DNA from: Desulfoplanes formicivorans
Lineage (GTDB): Bacteria > Desulfobacterota > Desulfovibrionia > Desulfovibrionales > Desulfomicrobiaceae
Reading direction: 5' to 3'
DNA length: 64,000 nt
Assembly (NCBI RefSeq): GCF_001748225.1
Contig: NZ_BDFE01000009.1
Location: forward strand, 154,681 to 218,680
Below the pieces are notes generated by a model. It made no database searches and was not told where the DNA came from. It saw only the letters and a program-made list of their open reading frames with translations. Positions 28,579 to 37,659 of the stretch are shown in pieces; the first letter of the stretch is position 1; every line of letters starts with the position of its first letter. The position numbers and the translations under genes are program-made.

Positions 28579-31050
28579 CTAGATAGCGGCGTGCTCGGTA
28601 CGGTTGATGACATCGTTCTGCAGGTCCTCGGACAGGTCGCAGAAGTAGGCGCTGTAGCCAGCGATGCGGACCAGGAGGTCACGGTAGTTGTCGGGGTCCT
28701 TCTGGGCAGCCAGGAGGGTTTCCTTGTTGATGATGTTGAACTGCAGATGCCAGAGGCGCAGGTCACACCATGTCCGGATCATGTCCATGATTTTGCGCGT
28801 ACCCTCTTCACCCTCAACAGCCTTGGGGGAGAGCTTGAGGTTCAGCAGACGGGATGCACGATTCTTCATGCCGGTGTTTTTGGTGTGGTAGTTGGACATG
28901 AGAACGGCGGTGGGGCCGTTGTGGTCCGCGCCATGGGATGCGGAGGTACCGTCGGAAAGAGCGGTCCATGCATGACGTCCGTTGGGGGTTGCGGAAACGA
29001 TCTTGCCGAAGGGGACGTGGGAGGTGATGGGCACGTAGCGCACGTCGCAATTGATGCCGCGTTCCTCGGAGTACTTTTCCGCGTACACCTGGGTGATGCG
29101 GTCCAGTTCCTTGGCAATGGAATCAGCGTAGGGATCGTTGTTGCCGTAGGCCGGAGCGTTGCGCAGCATCTCGCGAACATCTTCATGGCCTTCGAAATCG
29201 GTCGCCAGGGCTTCCATGACTTCTTCCATGGTCAATTTCTTGTCCTCGAAGACCAGCTTCTTGATGGCGGACAAGCTGTCGGTCACGGTGCCGTAACCCA
29301 GAATCTCGAAGTAGGAGAAGTCCACGCCACCTTCGATCTTCTCATTCTGCAGGTCCTTGCCTTCCTTCATGCACAGGTCGTGGAGCACGGAGGCCATGGG
29401 GGAGGCAAAGTGCTGGGGACGCAGCTTGTCCACCAGGGCCTGCTGGTAGAAGGCCTTGGAAATGAGGTTCATGTACTGGTCCACAAATGCCTTGTAGAAT
29501 TCGTCCCAGGATTTGTAATCCGTTGCATTGCCGGTTTCCAGGCCGATGAGCTCATCGCCGTAGTGCTTCAAGCGACCATTGTTCAGGGTCATCTCGATGG
29601 CTGTGGCAGCGTTGATGTACACGCAACCCGAGGTGTAGGTGTCCCGGTTGGGCATGCGTGCTTCGGTGCAGCCGGAAACAGCGTAGTCCAGGGCTTCGTT
29701 GAAAGGAGCTCCCTTGGCCGTGTACAGGGGGATAATTTCCTCGTCATTGATCAGCTTGGGATACCCGGAACCATCCTTGATGGTCAGGGCAACCTCGTGC
29801 AGGAACCGCTCGGGAGTGCGGGAGTGAATACGCGTGGCCAGATCGGGATAGTTGAAAGGGAACTCTCTCTTGGAACGCAGGAAGAGATAGGAGAGATCGT
29901 TGGTGGCATCCTCACCTTCGGGAGTCTGGCCGCCGATGGTTACGGCTTCCCAGTGGGCATACCCTTCCTGGAACTCGTTCCCGGTGGGATTGATGTACAG
30001 ATCCAGGAATTGAGCCATTTCAACCCACATGTTTTCCAGCAGTTCAGTGGCCTTGTCTTCGTCAATGATACCTGCTTCAAGATCCTTCTTGTAGAAGGGG
30101 TACAGATACTGGTCCATGCGCCCGTTGGAGATGATGGCAGAGGATTTCTGCTCGATACGGGAGAACATCTGCACGAACCACTGGCACTGCAAGGCTTCAC
30201 GGAAATTGCGAGCGGGCTTGGCAGGCACCTGTTCGCAGATCTCGGCGATTTCCAGAAGTTCGGCCTTGCGTTTTTCATCGGTCTCGGCAGCAGCCAGCTC
30301 GCGTGCCAGAACAGCGTGACGCCTGGCCCAGATCATAACGGCATCACAAACGATGATCATGGCCTGGTAGAAGGGACGTTTTTCCACGTTCTGCACGGGG
30401 CTCAAGGGATCAAGGGCGTCCAGTCTGGCCTGGGCTTCGGCCTTGATGTCCTCGAAACCGCGCTTGATGACTTTTTCGAAGTCATGGACCCACTGCAGGG
30501 CGGAGCGGTAGGAAGACGTCTCGCTGACAACGAACTTGGACTTCAGACCTTCGTCGTCATCGTAGGTGACGGTGCGCAGTTCCTCGGGCATGGCGTGATT
30601 CAGATGCTCGTGGTAGGTCTTGCCTTCCCAGTAGGGAGCGATTTCGTTCAAAAGAAGATCCGTGTCTTCCTTAGAAAGGAGAAAGGGGCTCTTGGCCCGC
30701 TTGTGCAGATCCTTCATGACCACCTTGTAGAAATCGCCGTCGATTTCAGGGTACAGGATCCCGTAACGACCCATCTTGCCAGCACGGCCAGCCAGAAGAG
30801 AATTGGGAGTGATGTAGACGGTGATGTTCTCGGCAACGTTTTTGAGTGCCTTGGCCCATCGGAGAACAAGAACCTGCCCTTCGGTGGTCTTCATGGATTC
30901 GGTAAAATACCGGGCACGTTCGATGTCGATGGAGGGTACAGTCATGTGAAACGTGTCAAGAATGCCGTAGACGCGTTCACGGCCCTTACGAGTATCGATC
31001 TTGTTGATGAGACGATCTTCCTGGGGAGAGAGGGTGCAGCAACCTGTCAT
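28579..31050 (-). CDS. islA: IslA, isethionate sulfite-lyase (glycyl radical enzyme)
   Basis: The 823-residue glycyl radical enzyme would cleave the C-S bond of isethionate to sulfite and acetaldehyde. The thiyl cysteine and base lie in SGCTEAR (C461, E463) and the glycyl radical in RIAGYSAYF (G798). Residues known to contact the substrate in Desulfovibrio vulgaris IslA (as I recall R189, Q193, W374, C468, E470, R678) all fall at a constant offset of seven: R182, Q186, W367, C461, E463, R671. That separates it from pyruvate formate-lyase (Cys-Cys), choline lyase and diol dehydratase (GCVEP). AGGAGAAC precedes the ATG. A sigma-54 promoter lies 107 bases upstream. Sulfite would feed dissimilatory sulfite reduction, whose genes are elsewhere. 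Confidence 0.93.
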   Translation of the reverse strand: MTGCCTLSPQEDRLINKIDTRKGRERVYGILDTFHMTVPSIDIERARYFTESMKTTEGQVLVLRWAKALKNVAENITVYITPNSLLAGRAGKMGRYGILYPEIDGDFYKVVMKDLHKRAKSPFLLSKEDTDLLLNEIAPYWEGKTYHEHLNHAMPEELRTVTYDDDEGLKSKFVVSETSSYRSALQWVHDFEKVIKRGFEDIKAEAQARLDALDPLSPVQNVEKRPFYQAMIIVCDAVMIWARRHAVLARELAAAETDEKRKAELLEIAEICEQVPAKPARNFREALQCQWFVQMFSRIEQKSSAIISNGRMDQYLYPFYKKDLEAGIIDEDKATELLENMWVEMAQFLDLYINPTGNEFQEGYAHWEAVTIGGQTPEGEDATNDLSYLFLRSKREFPFNYPDLATRIHSRTPERFLHEVALTIKDGSGYPKLINDEEIIPLYTAKGAPFNEALDYAVSGCTEARMPNRDTYTSGCVYINAATAIEMTLNNGRLKHYGDELIGLETGNATDYKSWDEFYKAFVDQYMNLISKAFYQQALVDKLRPQHFASPMASVLHDLCMKEGKDLQNEKIEGGVDFSYFEILGYGTVTDSLSAIKKLVFEDKKLTMEEVMEALATDFEGHEDVREMLRNAPAYGNNDPYADSIAKELDRITQVYAEKYSEERGINCDVRYVPITSHVPFGKIVSATPNGRHAWTALSDGTSASHGADHNGPTAVLMSNYHTKNTGMKNRASRLLNLKLSPKAVEGEEGTRKIMDMIRTWCDLRLWHLQFNIINKETLLAAQKDPDNYRDLLVRIAGYSAYFCDLSEDLQNDVINRTEHAAI

Positions 31051-31156
31051 GGTAGTTCTCCTGATTATGTTGTGAGAGGCGTCTTTGAAAAAAGAGACGC
31101 AACCCGTTGAATTTTCTGTGCACGATGTTTTTTACGTGCAGGATGTTTCGCTAGCA

Positions 31157-31172
31157 GCAATACCAGTGCCAA
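31157..31172 (-). promoter_or_regulatory. Sigma-54 promoter of islAB
   Basis: On the minus strand this reads TGGCACTGGTATTGCT, a near-perfect -24/-12 element with correct spacing, 107 bases before the islA ATG. Two palindromic candidate activator sites lie upstream of it. Confidence 0.85.
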
Positions 31173-31249
31173 ACTATTAATTGCTTGATATGTATGATTA
31201 AATATTGTTTTTTTGTTTTTTGAATAGTGGGCATGCGTTTGTATGTGCT

Positions 31250-31267
31250 TGTAGCATCAATGCAACA
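31250..31267. promoter_or_regulatory. Candidate activator site A between islA and tauE
   Basis: TGTAGCATCAATGCAACA is the best of the four 8-2-8 palindromes, with 15 of 16 arm bases matching the consensus. It lies about 88 bases upstream of the islA -24 box. Confidence 0.6.
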
Positions 31268-31309
31268 CCATGTGGCCTCAAGTCAGTAATTTCGGGGATT
31301 TGAAATGTA

Positions 31310-31327
31310 TATTGCAGTGGCGCAACA
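31310..31327. promoter_or_regulatory. Candidate activator site B between islA and tauE
   Basis: TATTGCAGTGGCGCAACA matches 12 of 16 arm bases with the same 8-2-8 spacing, centred 60 bases from site A. It lies between two oppositely directed sigma-54 promoters and could serve both. Confidence 0.45.
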
Positions 31328-31686
31328 TTGTGGGCGGATGCATGGCATGTGAGAAAACAGACAAGAGTTCAATCCTCTCTGCTCCCTGCTTTGGTCATCC
31401 GGACAAAGATCAGCAGCAGAAGTTTGATCGAAACGGCACAAGGCGTTTCTTGGTGGTTGCGGGACAGGGCCAGGAAGGCCGGCAGTACTGATCTGAAGTG
31501 CCCAGATACAAGAGAACATGTCTGGAGACAGGATCACCCGCGGGTGTCGTGACCGGCAGGTGATTCTGTACTGGGGTGAAGGATGTGGCGGGGGAGATGT
31601 CATCGTGTACCGCGGCGTATTGCCGTGATGACGCGGGGAATTGTAAGCTTTGATGCAGCCAGATTGTACAGTGATCTCTGTTGAAA

Positions 31687-31702
31687 TGGCCTGAATATTG
31701 CT
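31687..31702 (+). promoter_or_regulatory. Sigma-54 promoter of the tauE-like gene
   Basis: TGGCCTGAATATTGCT has -24 GG and -12 GC at the right spacing, 87 bases before the GTG start of the permease. It is the third sigma-54 element of the island. Confidence 0.75.
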
Positions 31703-31788
31703 TTAATTGCCCGTTATTTGAACCGGTTAAATGATTTTCTGCCATGATTCAGGCTGGTTTTCAGCATTTCAACCCCAGGAGTAATTTT

Positions 31789-32517
31789 GTGTACGGATTT
31801 GGAATCACAACCCATCAATTCATACTGGCCTTTTGCATCGCGGTGTTCGGAGCCTTTGGCAACGGTCTGGCCGGATTCGGGCTTGCTTTGCTCATCGGGC
31901 CTTTTTTGCTCATGATCAATCCCGCCTTTTTTCCAGGGCCCATCATTCTTTTGGTCGGGTTGATCACCACCATGGTCATGATCAGGGAACGCAAAGCCGT
32001 CAGCTGCTCCTGCGTCAAGCAGGCCCTGGGCGGGTTCATTCCGGGTACAGCCCTTGCGGCCCTGATTGCGGCCCGGCTTCCGGAGCGCGAGATCGCCCTG
32101 CTTTTCGGGGGGCTCATCTTTGTGGCCGTGGGCATGAGTCTTGTGGGGCCCGCCATACGGCCTGGCAAAAAGATACTTTTTTCTGCCGGGGTTCTGGGTG
32201 GTTTCATGGGAACCCTCAGCGGGGTGAGCATGCCTCCCCTGGCTTTGGCCCTGCAGAACCGCCCCGGTCCGGAGCTGCGCGGGACCATTGCCTGCGTGGG
32301 GTTTCTTTCCGTTATCCTGTCAACCATTGCCCTGGCCCTGGTCGGGCGTCTCGGGATAAAGGAACTGCAGCTGGCCCTTTGTCTGGCCCCAGGAGTTGTC
32401 CTTGGCTATGTGTTTTCGTTTCCTGTGGCCGAGTATTTTGACAAACGGTGCACCCGGCCGGCCGTGTTTCTGCTCTCCTCCATCAGCGCCGTGGCCATGA
32501 TTGTCAGATATGTTTGA
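31789..32517 (+). CDS. TauE/SafE-family permease (sulfite or sulfonate transport)
   Basis: The 242-residue protein has about eight membrane segments and the family layout: AVFGAFGNGLAGFGLALLIGP at the start, an inner repeat KKILFSAGVLGGFMGTLSGVSMPPLALAL, and a hydrophobic C terminus. TauE/SafE proteins are linked to sulfite or sulfoacetate export. I chose the GTG at 31789 because AGGAG lies seven bases upstream; the ATG at 31744 has no binding site. The sigma-54 promoter and its place beside islA argue for a role in isethionate breakdown. Direction and substrate are unproven. Confidence 0.85.
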   Translation: MYGFGITTHQFILAFCIAVFGAFGNGLAGFGLALLIGPFLLMINPAFFPGPIILLVGLITTMVMIRERKAVSCSCVKQALGGFIPGTALAALIAARLPEREIALLFGGLIFVAVGMSLVGPAIRPGKKILFSAGVLGGFMGTLSGVSMPPLALALQNRPGPELRGTIACVGFLSVILSTIALALVGRLGIKELQLALCLAPGVVLGYVFSFPVAEYFDKRCTRPAVFLLSSISAVAMIVRYV

Positions 32518-32547
32518 ATAATGGGGAGGCGAGGAAGGGGGCTTTGC

Positions 32548-32585
32548 AAAGGCCGATACAGGTGATGTCACCTGTATCGGCCTTT
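32548..32585. terminator. Perfect bidirectional terminator between tauE and the MFS gene
   Basis: An 18-bp perfect stem (AAAGGCCGATACAGGTGA and its complement) with a 2-base loop and T-runs in both directions ends the two convergent units. Confidence 0.88.
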
Positions 32586-32656
32586 TATGTTGTGCACGCA
32601 GGCAACAGCAAAGGGTATTTGGGTGAAAGAGGGAAGAACGCGTCGGGCAGATGGGG

Positions 32657-33901
32657 TTAGTGCAGCCGTGTTGAGGTTCGAAACGGCTTGAGCATGAAGC
32701 ACCCGGCAAGCAGGCAGACCATGGCCCCGTCCACGGCCAGGACAAGGCGTACGGAATAATATTGCGATATCAGTCCGTTCAGGGCCAAAGCCAGAGGCAT
32801 GACCGAATAGGCCACTGCCGTGAGAATGGAAAAGAATCGTCCTTTGAGGGCATCCGGAACCGTGCGTTGAAAAAATCCCAGGGCCGTGGCGCTGGCCAGG
32901 GCCAGCCCGGCTCCTGCACCAAACACCAGGGGAAGTCCCAGCCAGGGGGTGGGCGAAAGGGCAAACGCAAGGACAGACGCTCCCAGGCCCACAACCCCGG
33001 TTATGATCCGCTGCAGCATGCGTCCCTGGGCCACAAAACTCAGGGTACAGGCCATCATCACGGTTCCAAGAGCCAGTCCCGCTTCCAGAAACGCCACCCA
33101 GGACACGTCGCCGGCAAAGGCATATTTGACCATCAGGGGAATGGAGATCATCAGGGGGGCGGCAAAGAAGTTCAGCACCCCGAAAAGGATCAGCATACCC
33201 AAGACATCCTGGTTGCCCTTGAGCCATGCCAGGATTTCCTTGAGGCTTTCCCGGGTACTTCCCGTATTGGAGGGCTGAAGCGTGTCCAGGGGTTTGGGGA
33301 CCAGAGATGTTTTGACGCAGGCGATGAGCAGAAGCGACAGGGCAAAGGTTGCTCCGTTGCAGCCAAAGGCCCCTGCCGTGCCCACTGCGGCCAGAGCGAT
33401 ACCGCCTAGGGCGGCACCCAGCGCGCTGGAAAGGGCAACCACCGACGAGTCCAGGGCCACCGCGGCAAAAAGCCCTTCCTCATCGGTCAGGGAGGCCAGA
33501 GAGCCCTCGGCCGAGGATTCAAAAAGGGGCATGAAGCAGGCAAGAACAAAGACCAGGACGTACATGCGGTAAAGGGTCATGGTTCCGTGCATGAGGAGCA
33601 GGGTCATGACCATCGCCAGTACAAACCGGCAGGCATCAGCAAGGATCATGCACCGTTTGCGGTCAAACCGGTCCGCCAGAGTTCCTGCCAGAGGACCCAA
33701 AAGGACCGAAGGCAGCAGGGTCAAAGCCATGAGCAGCCCCAGGTTGAGGGCTCCCTGAGCTCCTGTTTCATTGACCGCCCACCAGGACAGGGCAATGGTA
33801 AAAAATTTATCTCCTATGGCCGATATGAACCGGGCTCCGAAAAAAAGACGGAAATCGGGAAAGCGTACCAACGGGTGAGATCCAAGGGCGGCCATGTTCA
33901 T
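32657..33901 (-). CDS. MFS exporter (MFS_3/EntS-like), last gene of the lux-like operon
   Basis: The 414-residue protein has about twelve membrane segments. MFS motif A, in the form LAGTLADRFDRKRCMI, lies near residue 70 and a variant of the family start (DFRLFFGARFISAIGDKFFTIAL) near residue 16. This subgroup includes exporters of siderophores and other small products. Its start overlaps the LuxC-PaaK stop (ATGA), so it is coupled to that operon and may export the product. The substrate is unknown. Confidence 0.87.
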   Translation of the reverse strand: MNMAALGSHPLVRFPDFRLFFGARFISAIGDKFFTIALSWWAVNETGAQGALNLGLLMALTLLPSVLLGPLAGTLADRFDRKRCMILADACRFVLAMVMTLLLMHGTMTLYRMYVLVFVLACFMPLFESSAEGSLASLTDEEGLFAAVALDSSVVALSSALGAALGGIALAAVGTAGAFGCNGATFALSLLLIACVKTSLVPKPLDTLQPSNTGSTRESLKEILAWLKGNQDVLGMLILFGVLNFFAAPLMISIPLMVKYAFAGDVSWVAFLEAGLALGTVMMACTLSFVAQGRMLQRIITGVVGLGASVLAFALSPTPWLGLPLVFGAGAGLALASATALGFFQRTVPDALKGRFFSILTAVAYSVMPLALALNGLISQYYSVRLVLAVDGAMVCLLAGCFMLKPFRTSTRLH

Positions 33902-36507
33902 GGGGCCACCCTGAGATCCACAATGCGCCGGATTTTTCCAGTTCGGCCCATGCGTTCAATACTCCCAGGAGGACGAATGCTGACTGTGAAATGGCAGCCA
34001 AAATCCGGCAGATCCTTGAATTCGGCGGCTTCTTTCTTCAGGGCGTTCCACACTTCTGTCTCCAATCCCTGGTGATCCTGTCCTTCGATGATCAGATGCG
34101 CCTCCAGGCCTTTTTCCCCGTCTCTGACAATAATCTGGTAGACCGGTGTCAGCCCGGGAAAAGCAGCCAGGGTCCTGTCGATTTCTGCCATGTACAGGTC
34201 GTTGTACAGCAGGCGGACATAATGGTCGGTCCGTCCCAGCAGACGAAACTTGGGGGAGGTGCGGCCGCAGGCACAGGGGGAATCCACCCAGGCGGCCCGG
34301 TCGCCGATGCGGTAACGGATGATGGGATGGAGCAGGCGTCCGGTTCCCGTTGCAAACACCTCTCCGTTTTCGCCGAATTCGAGATACGCCCAGTCTTCGG
34401 AAAGATGGAATTCGTCGTGTCTGCACTGATCGCATTGATATCCCAGTGGTCCGATTTCCACGGCTCCATAGGAAAGGGAACCGATCCGGGAGGCATGGAA
34501 GACCGTACGCAGGAGATTTCTTGATGATTCGGACATGGCCTCGCCCGTGTAGAAAATGCGTTCCAAGCGAATGGTGCGCTGCTCCTTGCGGGCTTGTTCT
34601 GCCAGTTCAACCAGGGTGCTGGTCATGCCCATGGCCACATTGGGACGAAACCCCTCCACAAGGTTCAGGGTTTCTTCAATACTCTGATTGGCCGTTATGG
34701 ACAGGATCTGACAACCGGTCTGTTCCAGTCCGCCGTTGGTGGCCAGAAAACCCGTGTACAGGGAACCTGCCCGCATGAGATTGGCCACCCGATCTCCGGA
34801 AGAAATCCCCAGAGCCCGAAATCCCTGTCCCAGCAGCCGCTGGGATTGCTTGAACTCTTCCACGGACCAGCAAAGGTTGCGGGGCGTGCCCGAGGTTCCG
34901 CCGGAGCTGAAAAGATAGCTTGCCCCGGCAGGAGCCGTGAGCATGGAGGTGTCGGCCGGGGGACAGTGGGTTTCCAGATGATGTTTTTCCAGCACAGGAA
35001 GTCTGCTGAAATCTTCAAGACTGGTAATGGGAAGTTGTACATCCGCATACAGTTTTTTGTAAAAGGGACTTTTCAGGGCGTGATTGACCAGCCGGTTCAG
35101 TTCGGCCACAAGGCGCGCCTCACGTCGTGCGGGCGCATCATAGGTCCGGCCCAGACGCTCAAGGGGGAGATCTTCCTTGCTCAGCATCTTCACCAGTCCA
35201 AGGATCAGATAGGAACCGTCATGGGGTGCGCCTGCATCGACTCCCACGCCCATTGTTCCCGGACGGCAGAAACGGGGTATGCCCAGGGGTTCCAGTCCCT
35301 GCAGGGTGTCTTCAAGCAGGGATTCGGGTACGGCCAGCCCCACGGTGGACATGTGGTCTGTCATGGAGGGCATGTTGCCTTTGAGCACATCCTTCCAGTT
35401 TTCCACTGTATTGACATAGATGGTCCGGTTCAGGGGCGAAGGGATCACGCCGGTCCCTTCCCTGAGGATGACCGAATGCGTCCTGCCTTCCAGAAGCAGT
35501 CCCCGGCCCTTGAAAACGTCCCAAAAGGCCTGTTCTCTGGCCTTGCGTATGTCCACGCCTTCATCCAGATCCATACCGGCCTGGGGAAGGGTGTCTGCCA
35601 AACGCTGAAGCTCCTGGTGCAGACCGTGAGCCACCTGGTGAGCCAGGTCCCTGCCTTCCACAAACAGATTCTGACAGCTGGTGCAGGCCTTTTGCTCCCA
35701 AAGGGCCGTGTCCATGGCAAAGCCCTCTATGGCCTGTTGGAGGTCGTCTTTTTTCAGGCCCTTGCGGATGAGTCCCCAGCTCAATTTGGGGCCAAAGGCC
35801 AAAAGGCGGGTCGTGGGGGAGGTGATGGCGGCATATTCCCGCACGGCCTCTTCTCCGCCAAAGAGGAGGATGCCGTCGAATTCTTCTCCCACCAGATGCA
35901 TCATGTCCGCATTGGTGTGACTCCATGAGGTGATGGCCAGGGTGGAGGCAATTGCACCTGTGGGATCTTCTTCCAGAAGGGCTTCCAGAAAAAGGAAGGG
36001 GAAAATCGGGTCATGCCGGGAAAGCTTCAGGACATTTATGTTTTTGGTGATCATTCCGGTGATCACGGAATCCACGGAGCCCAGAAAGATATTGCCCGGA
36101 GCCACGTGGCAGATGGCCCCCAGGGGCAGGGCCCGGGCTGCCTTGCCCCGGTAGATGGTCCAGCCGTCCAGAGCCCTTCTGTCGCCAAGACAGGAGAGGC
36201 GTTCTTCCAGGGATTCCCGACACAAAATTCCCTGCAAAGCCTCCATGGCCTTTTCCATCATGGGGAGTGAATAGCCTGTTATCCGGGGCATGATTTCAAG
36301 GATACGATCCCGGTATCTTCCCGGTCGGGTCAGCCTGGTGCCCACCCTGTCCAGCAGGGAGATGATATCGTCCAAAGGGATCCTGGCCAGGGCATCAACA
36401 CGCTGTTTCATGGCTGATGCGGAAAAAAACCTGCGCCCGTCCCGGACATCAAGGTCTCTGGGCGCTTCATGAAATGTTCCAAAGAAAAAGTGCTGCATTG
36501 TTTCCAT
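33898..36507 (-). CDS. LuxC-like acyl reductase fused to a PaaK-like AMP-forming ligase
   Basis: The 869-residue two-domain protein begins with a LuxC / acyl-CoA reductase domain (about 1-440) of the aldehyde dehydrogenase fold. It has HVAPGNIFLGSVDSVITG and the catalytic cysteine C275 in WEQKACTSCQN. From about 455 it is a PaaK/AMP-binding ligase: NHALKSPFYKKLY, the phosphate loop LFSSGGTSGTPRN near 535, SYGAVEIGPLGYQC near 690, a cysteine set (CDQC, CACG), HPIIRYRIGDRAAW and the closing lysine region MGRTGKIRRIVD. One protein would thus activate a carboxylate and reduce an activated acyl group to an aldehyde. Three bases separate it from luxE. The substrate is unknown. Confidence 0.87.
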   Translation of the reverse strand: METMQHFFFGTFHEAPRDLDVRDGRRFFSASAMKQRVDALARIPLDDIISLLDRVGTRLTRPGRYRDRILEIMPRITGYSLPMMEKAMEALQGILCRESLEERLSCLGDRRALDGWTIYRGKAARALPLGAICHVAPGNIFLGSVDSVITGMITKNINVLKLSRHDPIFPFLFLEALLEEDPTGAIASTLAITSWSHTNADMMHLVGEEFDGILLFGGEEAVREYAAITSPTTRLLAFGPKLSWGLIRKGLKKDDLQQAIEGFAMDTALWEQKACTSCQNLFVEGRDLAHQVAHGLHQELQRLADTLPQAGMDLDEGVDIRKAREQAFWDVFKGRGLLLEGRTHSVILREGTGVIPSPLNRTIYVNTVENWKDVLKGNMPSMTDHMSTVGLAVPESLLEDTLQGLEPLGIPRFCRPGTMGVGVDAGAPHDGSYLILGLVKMLSKEDLPLERLGRTYDAPARREARLVAELNRLVNHALKSPFYKKLYADVQLPITSLEDFSRLPVLEKHHLETHCPPADTSMLTAPAGASYLFSSGGTSGTPRNLCWSVEEFKQSQRLLGQGFRALGISSGDRVANLMRAGSLYTGFLATNGGLEQTGCQILSITANQSIEETLNLVEGFRPNVAMGMTSTLVELAEQARKEQRTIRLERIFYTGEAMSESSRNLLRTVFHASRIGSLSYGAVEIGPLGYQCDQCRHDEFHLSEDWAYLEFGENGEVFATGTGRLLHPIIRYRIGDRAAWVDSPCACGRTSPKFRLLGRTDHYVRLLYNDLYMAEIDRTLAAFPGLTPVYQIIVRDGEKGLEAHLIIEGQDHQGLETEVWNALKKEAAEFKDLPDFGCHFTVSIRPPGSIERMGRTGKIRRIVDLRVAP

Positions 36508-36510
36508 GGC

Positions 36511-37659
36511 CTAGTTCCCCTTTCTGCTTGAACGGATTCGGTCGAGGATTTCTTGTGCCGACAGGGCGCATCCCTTGTGCTTTCTGTTGCCTCCCCGCCG
36601 GATGGTGGCGAGATATTCGCCTGGAATGCCGCAGGGACACCCGGTTTTGATGCGAACCAGATCGGTGGAAAGAACGGAACAATTGGGTTGGGCCACGTTC
36701 CAGGGAGCAAGAAGATGGAGCAGACCCTCACTGTTGTGGGGCAGTTGTTCCAGGGTCACCGGGTGTCTGACAGCGACCCGGGCAAAAGCCGGGACGTGAT
36801 GGTGTCCTTCCGGGCAGGAGCAGTAGGGAATACCGTGTTCCACCATGCCGTAAAGATCCCGGACATGGCTTCGGGGCAAGCCCAGCCGCTGTTCCAGCTC
36901 CCGGGCAAATTCCTTTTGGCTCATGGGGGTGCCGGCATGGTTTTTCCAGCCTCCACCGGCAATGACAAAACTTTGGGGATGCACCCTGACGTGCAGGTGC
37001 ATGCGCTCCATTTCCATGAGGGTCTGAAACATGAACGCGGGAAATCCCAGCATGCGGATGGGACCTTCCTGGGCCAGTTCATACAGGGACCGGGCCGCCT
37101 CCTGCGGGTCGAAATCAAACTGACCGTTGGCTGTTCCCTTGCGCAACAGCCAGCGGGCTTCCCGTACGGGCGCACACCCCATTTCCTGCTCATCACTCCA
37201 GCTGGTTCCCATTTCCCGGGCGTCTTCACGTGCATAGCTGAACATGAGATAGCCGGCAGGCTGATCCGAACAAAAACCCACATCCTTGAATATTCTGGCG
37301 GCAATGGTCTGTATCCGTGCTACTCCCTGGGCATCGAAAAGGGCCTGGGTCTTTTGTCCTCCCGTACCCGAACTGGTAAGCCGCATGGCCACCTCGCTTT
37401 GGGGAATGGACAGAAAACAGTGATATTTCATGGTCTCCACAAAAATGGGGGGAATCCGGTAGACATCCTCGGGGGTCTGGAGATCATCGGGAGAAAATCC
37501 ATAGCGCTGGCCCAGGGCACGTACATAGGGCTGGTGCGCATACTGGAAGGCATAATTTTCCTGCATGGCCGCCAGGAAGATGGCATCATGTTCATGGGTG
37601 GAAGGAAACGCTGCCGCTTGATGGGCATAGTTCCGGATGTGGTCAAAAGCCATTGTCAT
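36511..37659 (-). CDS. LuxE-like acyl-protein synthetase
   Basis: The 382-residue protein matches the LuxE family, which adenylates a fatty acid and carries it as a thioester to the LuxC reductase. Visible signs are the phosphate-binding LTSSGTGGQKT near residue 92, GGGWKNHAG, DLYGMVEHGIPYCSCPEGHHH and a C-terminal cysteine (C364, in KGCALS), the position of the acyl-carrying cysteine I recall for LuxE. AGGAGG lies upstream, and the start overlaps the previous stop (ATGA); ATG 37653 is the alternative. With the LuxC domain next door this is a complete lux-type reductase pair, without luciferase. Confidence 0.88.
   Translation of the reverse strand: MTMAFDHIRNYAHQAAAFPSTHEHDAIFLAAMQENYAFQYAHQPYVRALGQRYGFSPDDLQTPEDVYRIPPIFVETMKYHCFLSIPQSEVAMRLTSSGTGGQKTQALFDAQGVARIQTIAARIFKDVGFCSDQPAGYLMFSYAREDAREMGTSWSDEQEMGCAPVREARWLLRKGTANGQFDFDPQEAARSLYELAQEGPIRMLGFPAFMFQTLMEMERMHLHVRVHPQSFVIAGGGWKNHAGTPMSQKEFARELEQRLGLPRSHVRDLYGMVEHGIPYCSCPEGHHHVPAFARVAVRHPVTLEQLPHNSEGLLHLLAPWNVAQPNCSVLSTDLVRIKTGCPCGIPGEYLATIRRGGNRKHKGCALSAQEILDRIRSSRKGN

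Noticed and set aside
28579..31050. Pyruvate formate-lyase or DHPS sulfolyase (HpsG) as the identity of the GRE
   Set aside because: There is no Cys-Cys pair, and the residues that bind isethionate in IslA are present at a constant offset. HpsG cannot be wholly excluded without an alignment.
28513..31110. Long plus-strand frame opposite islA (865 codons)
   Set aside because: It is antisense to a well-supported gene and arises from third-position GC bias; it has no family motifs.
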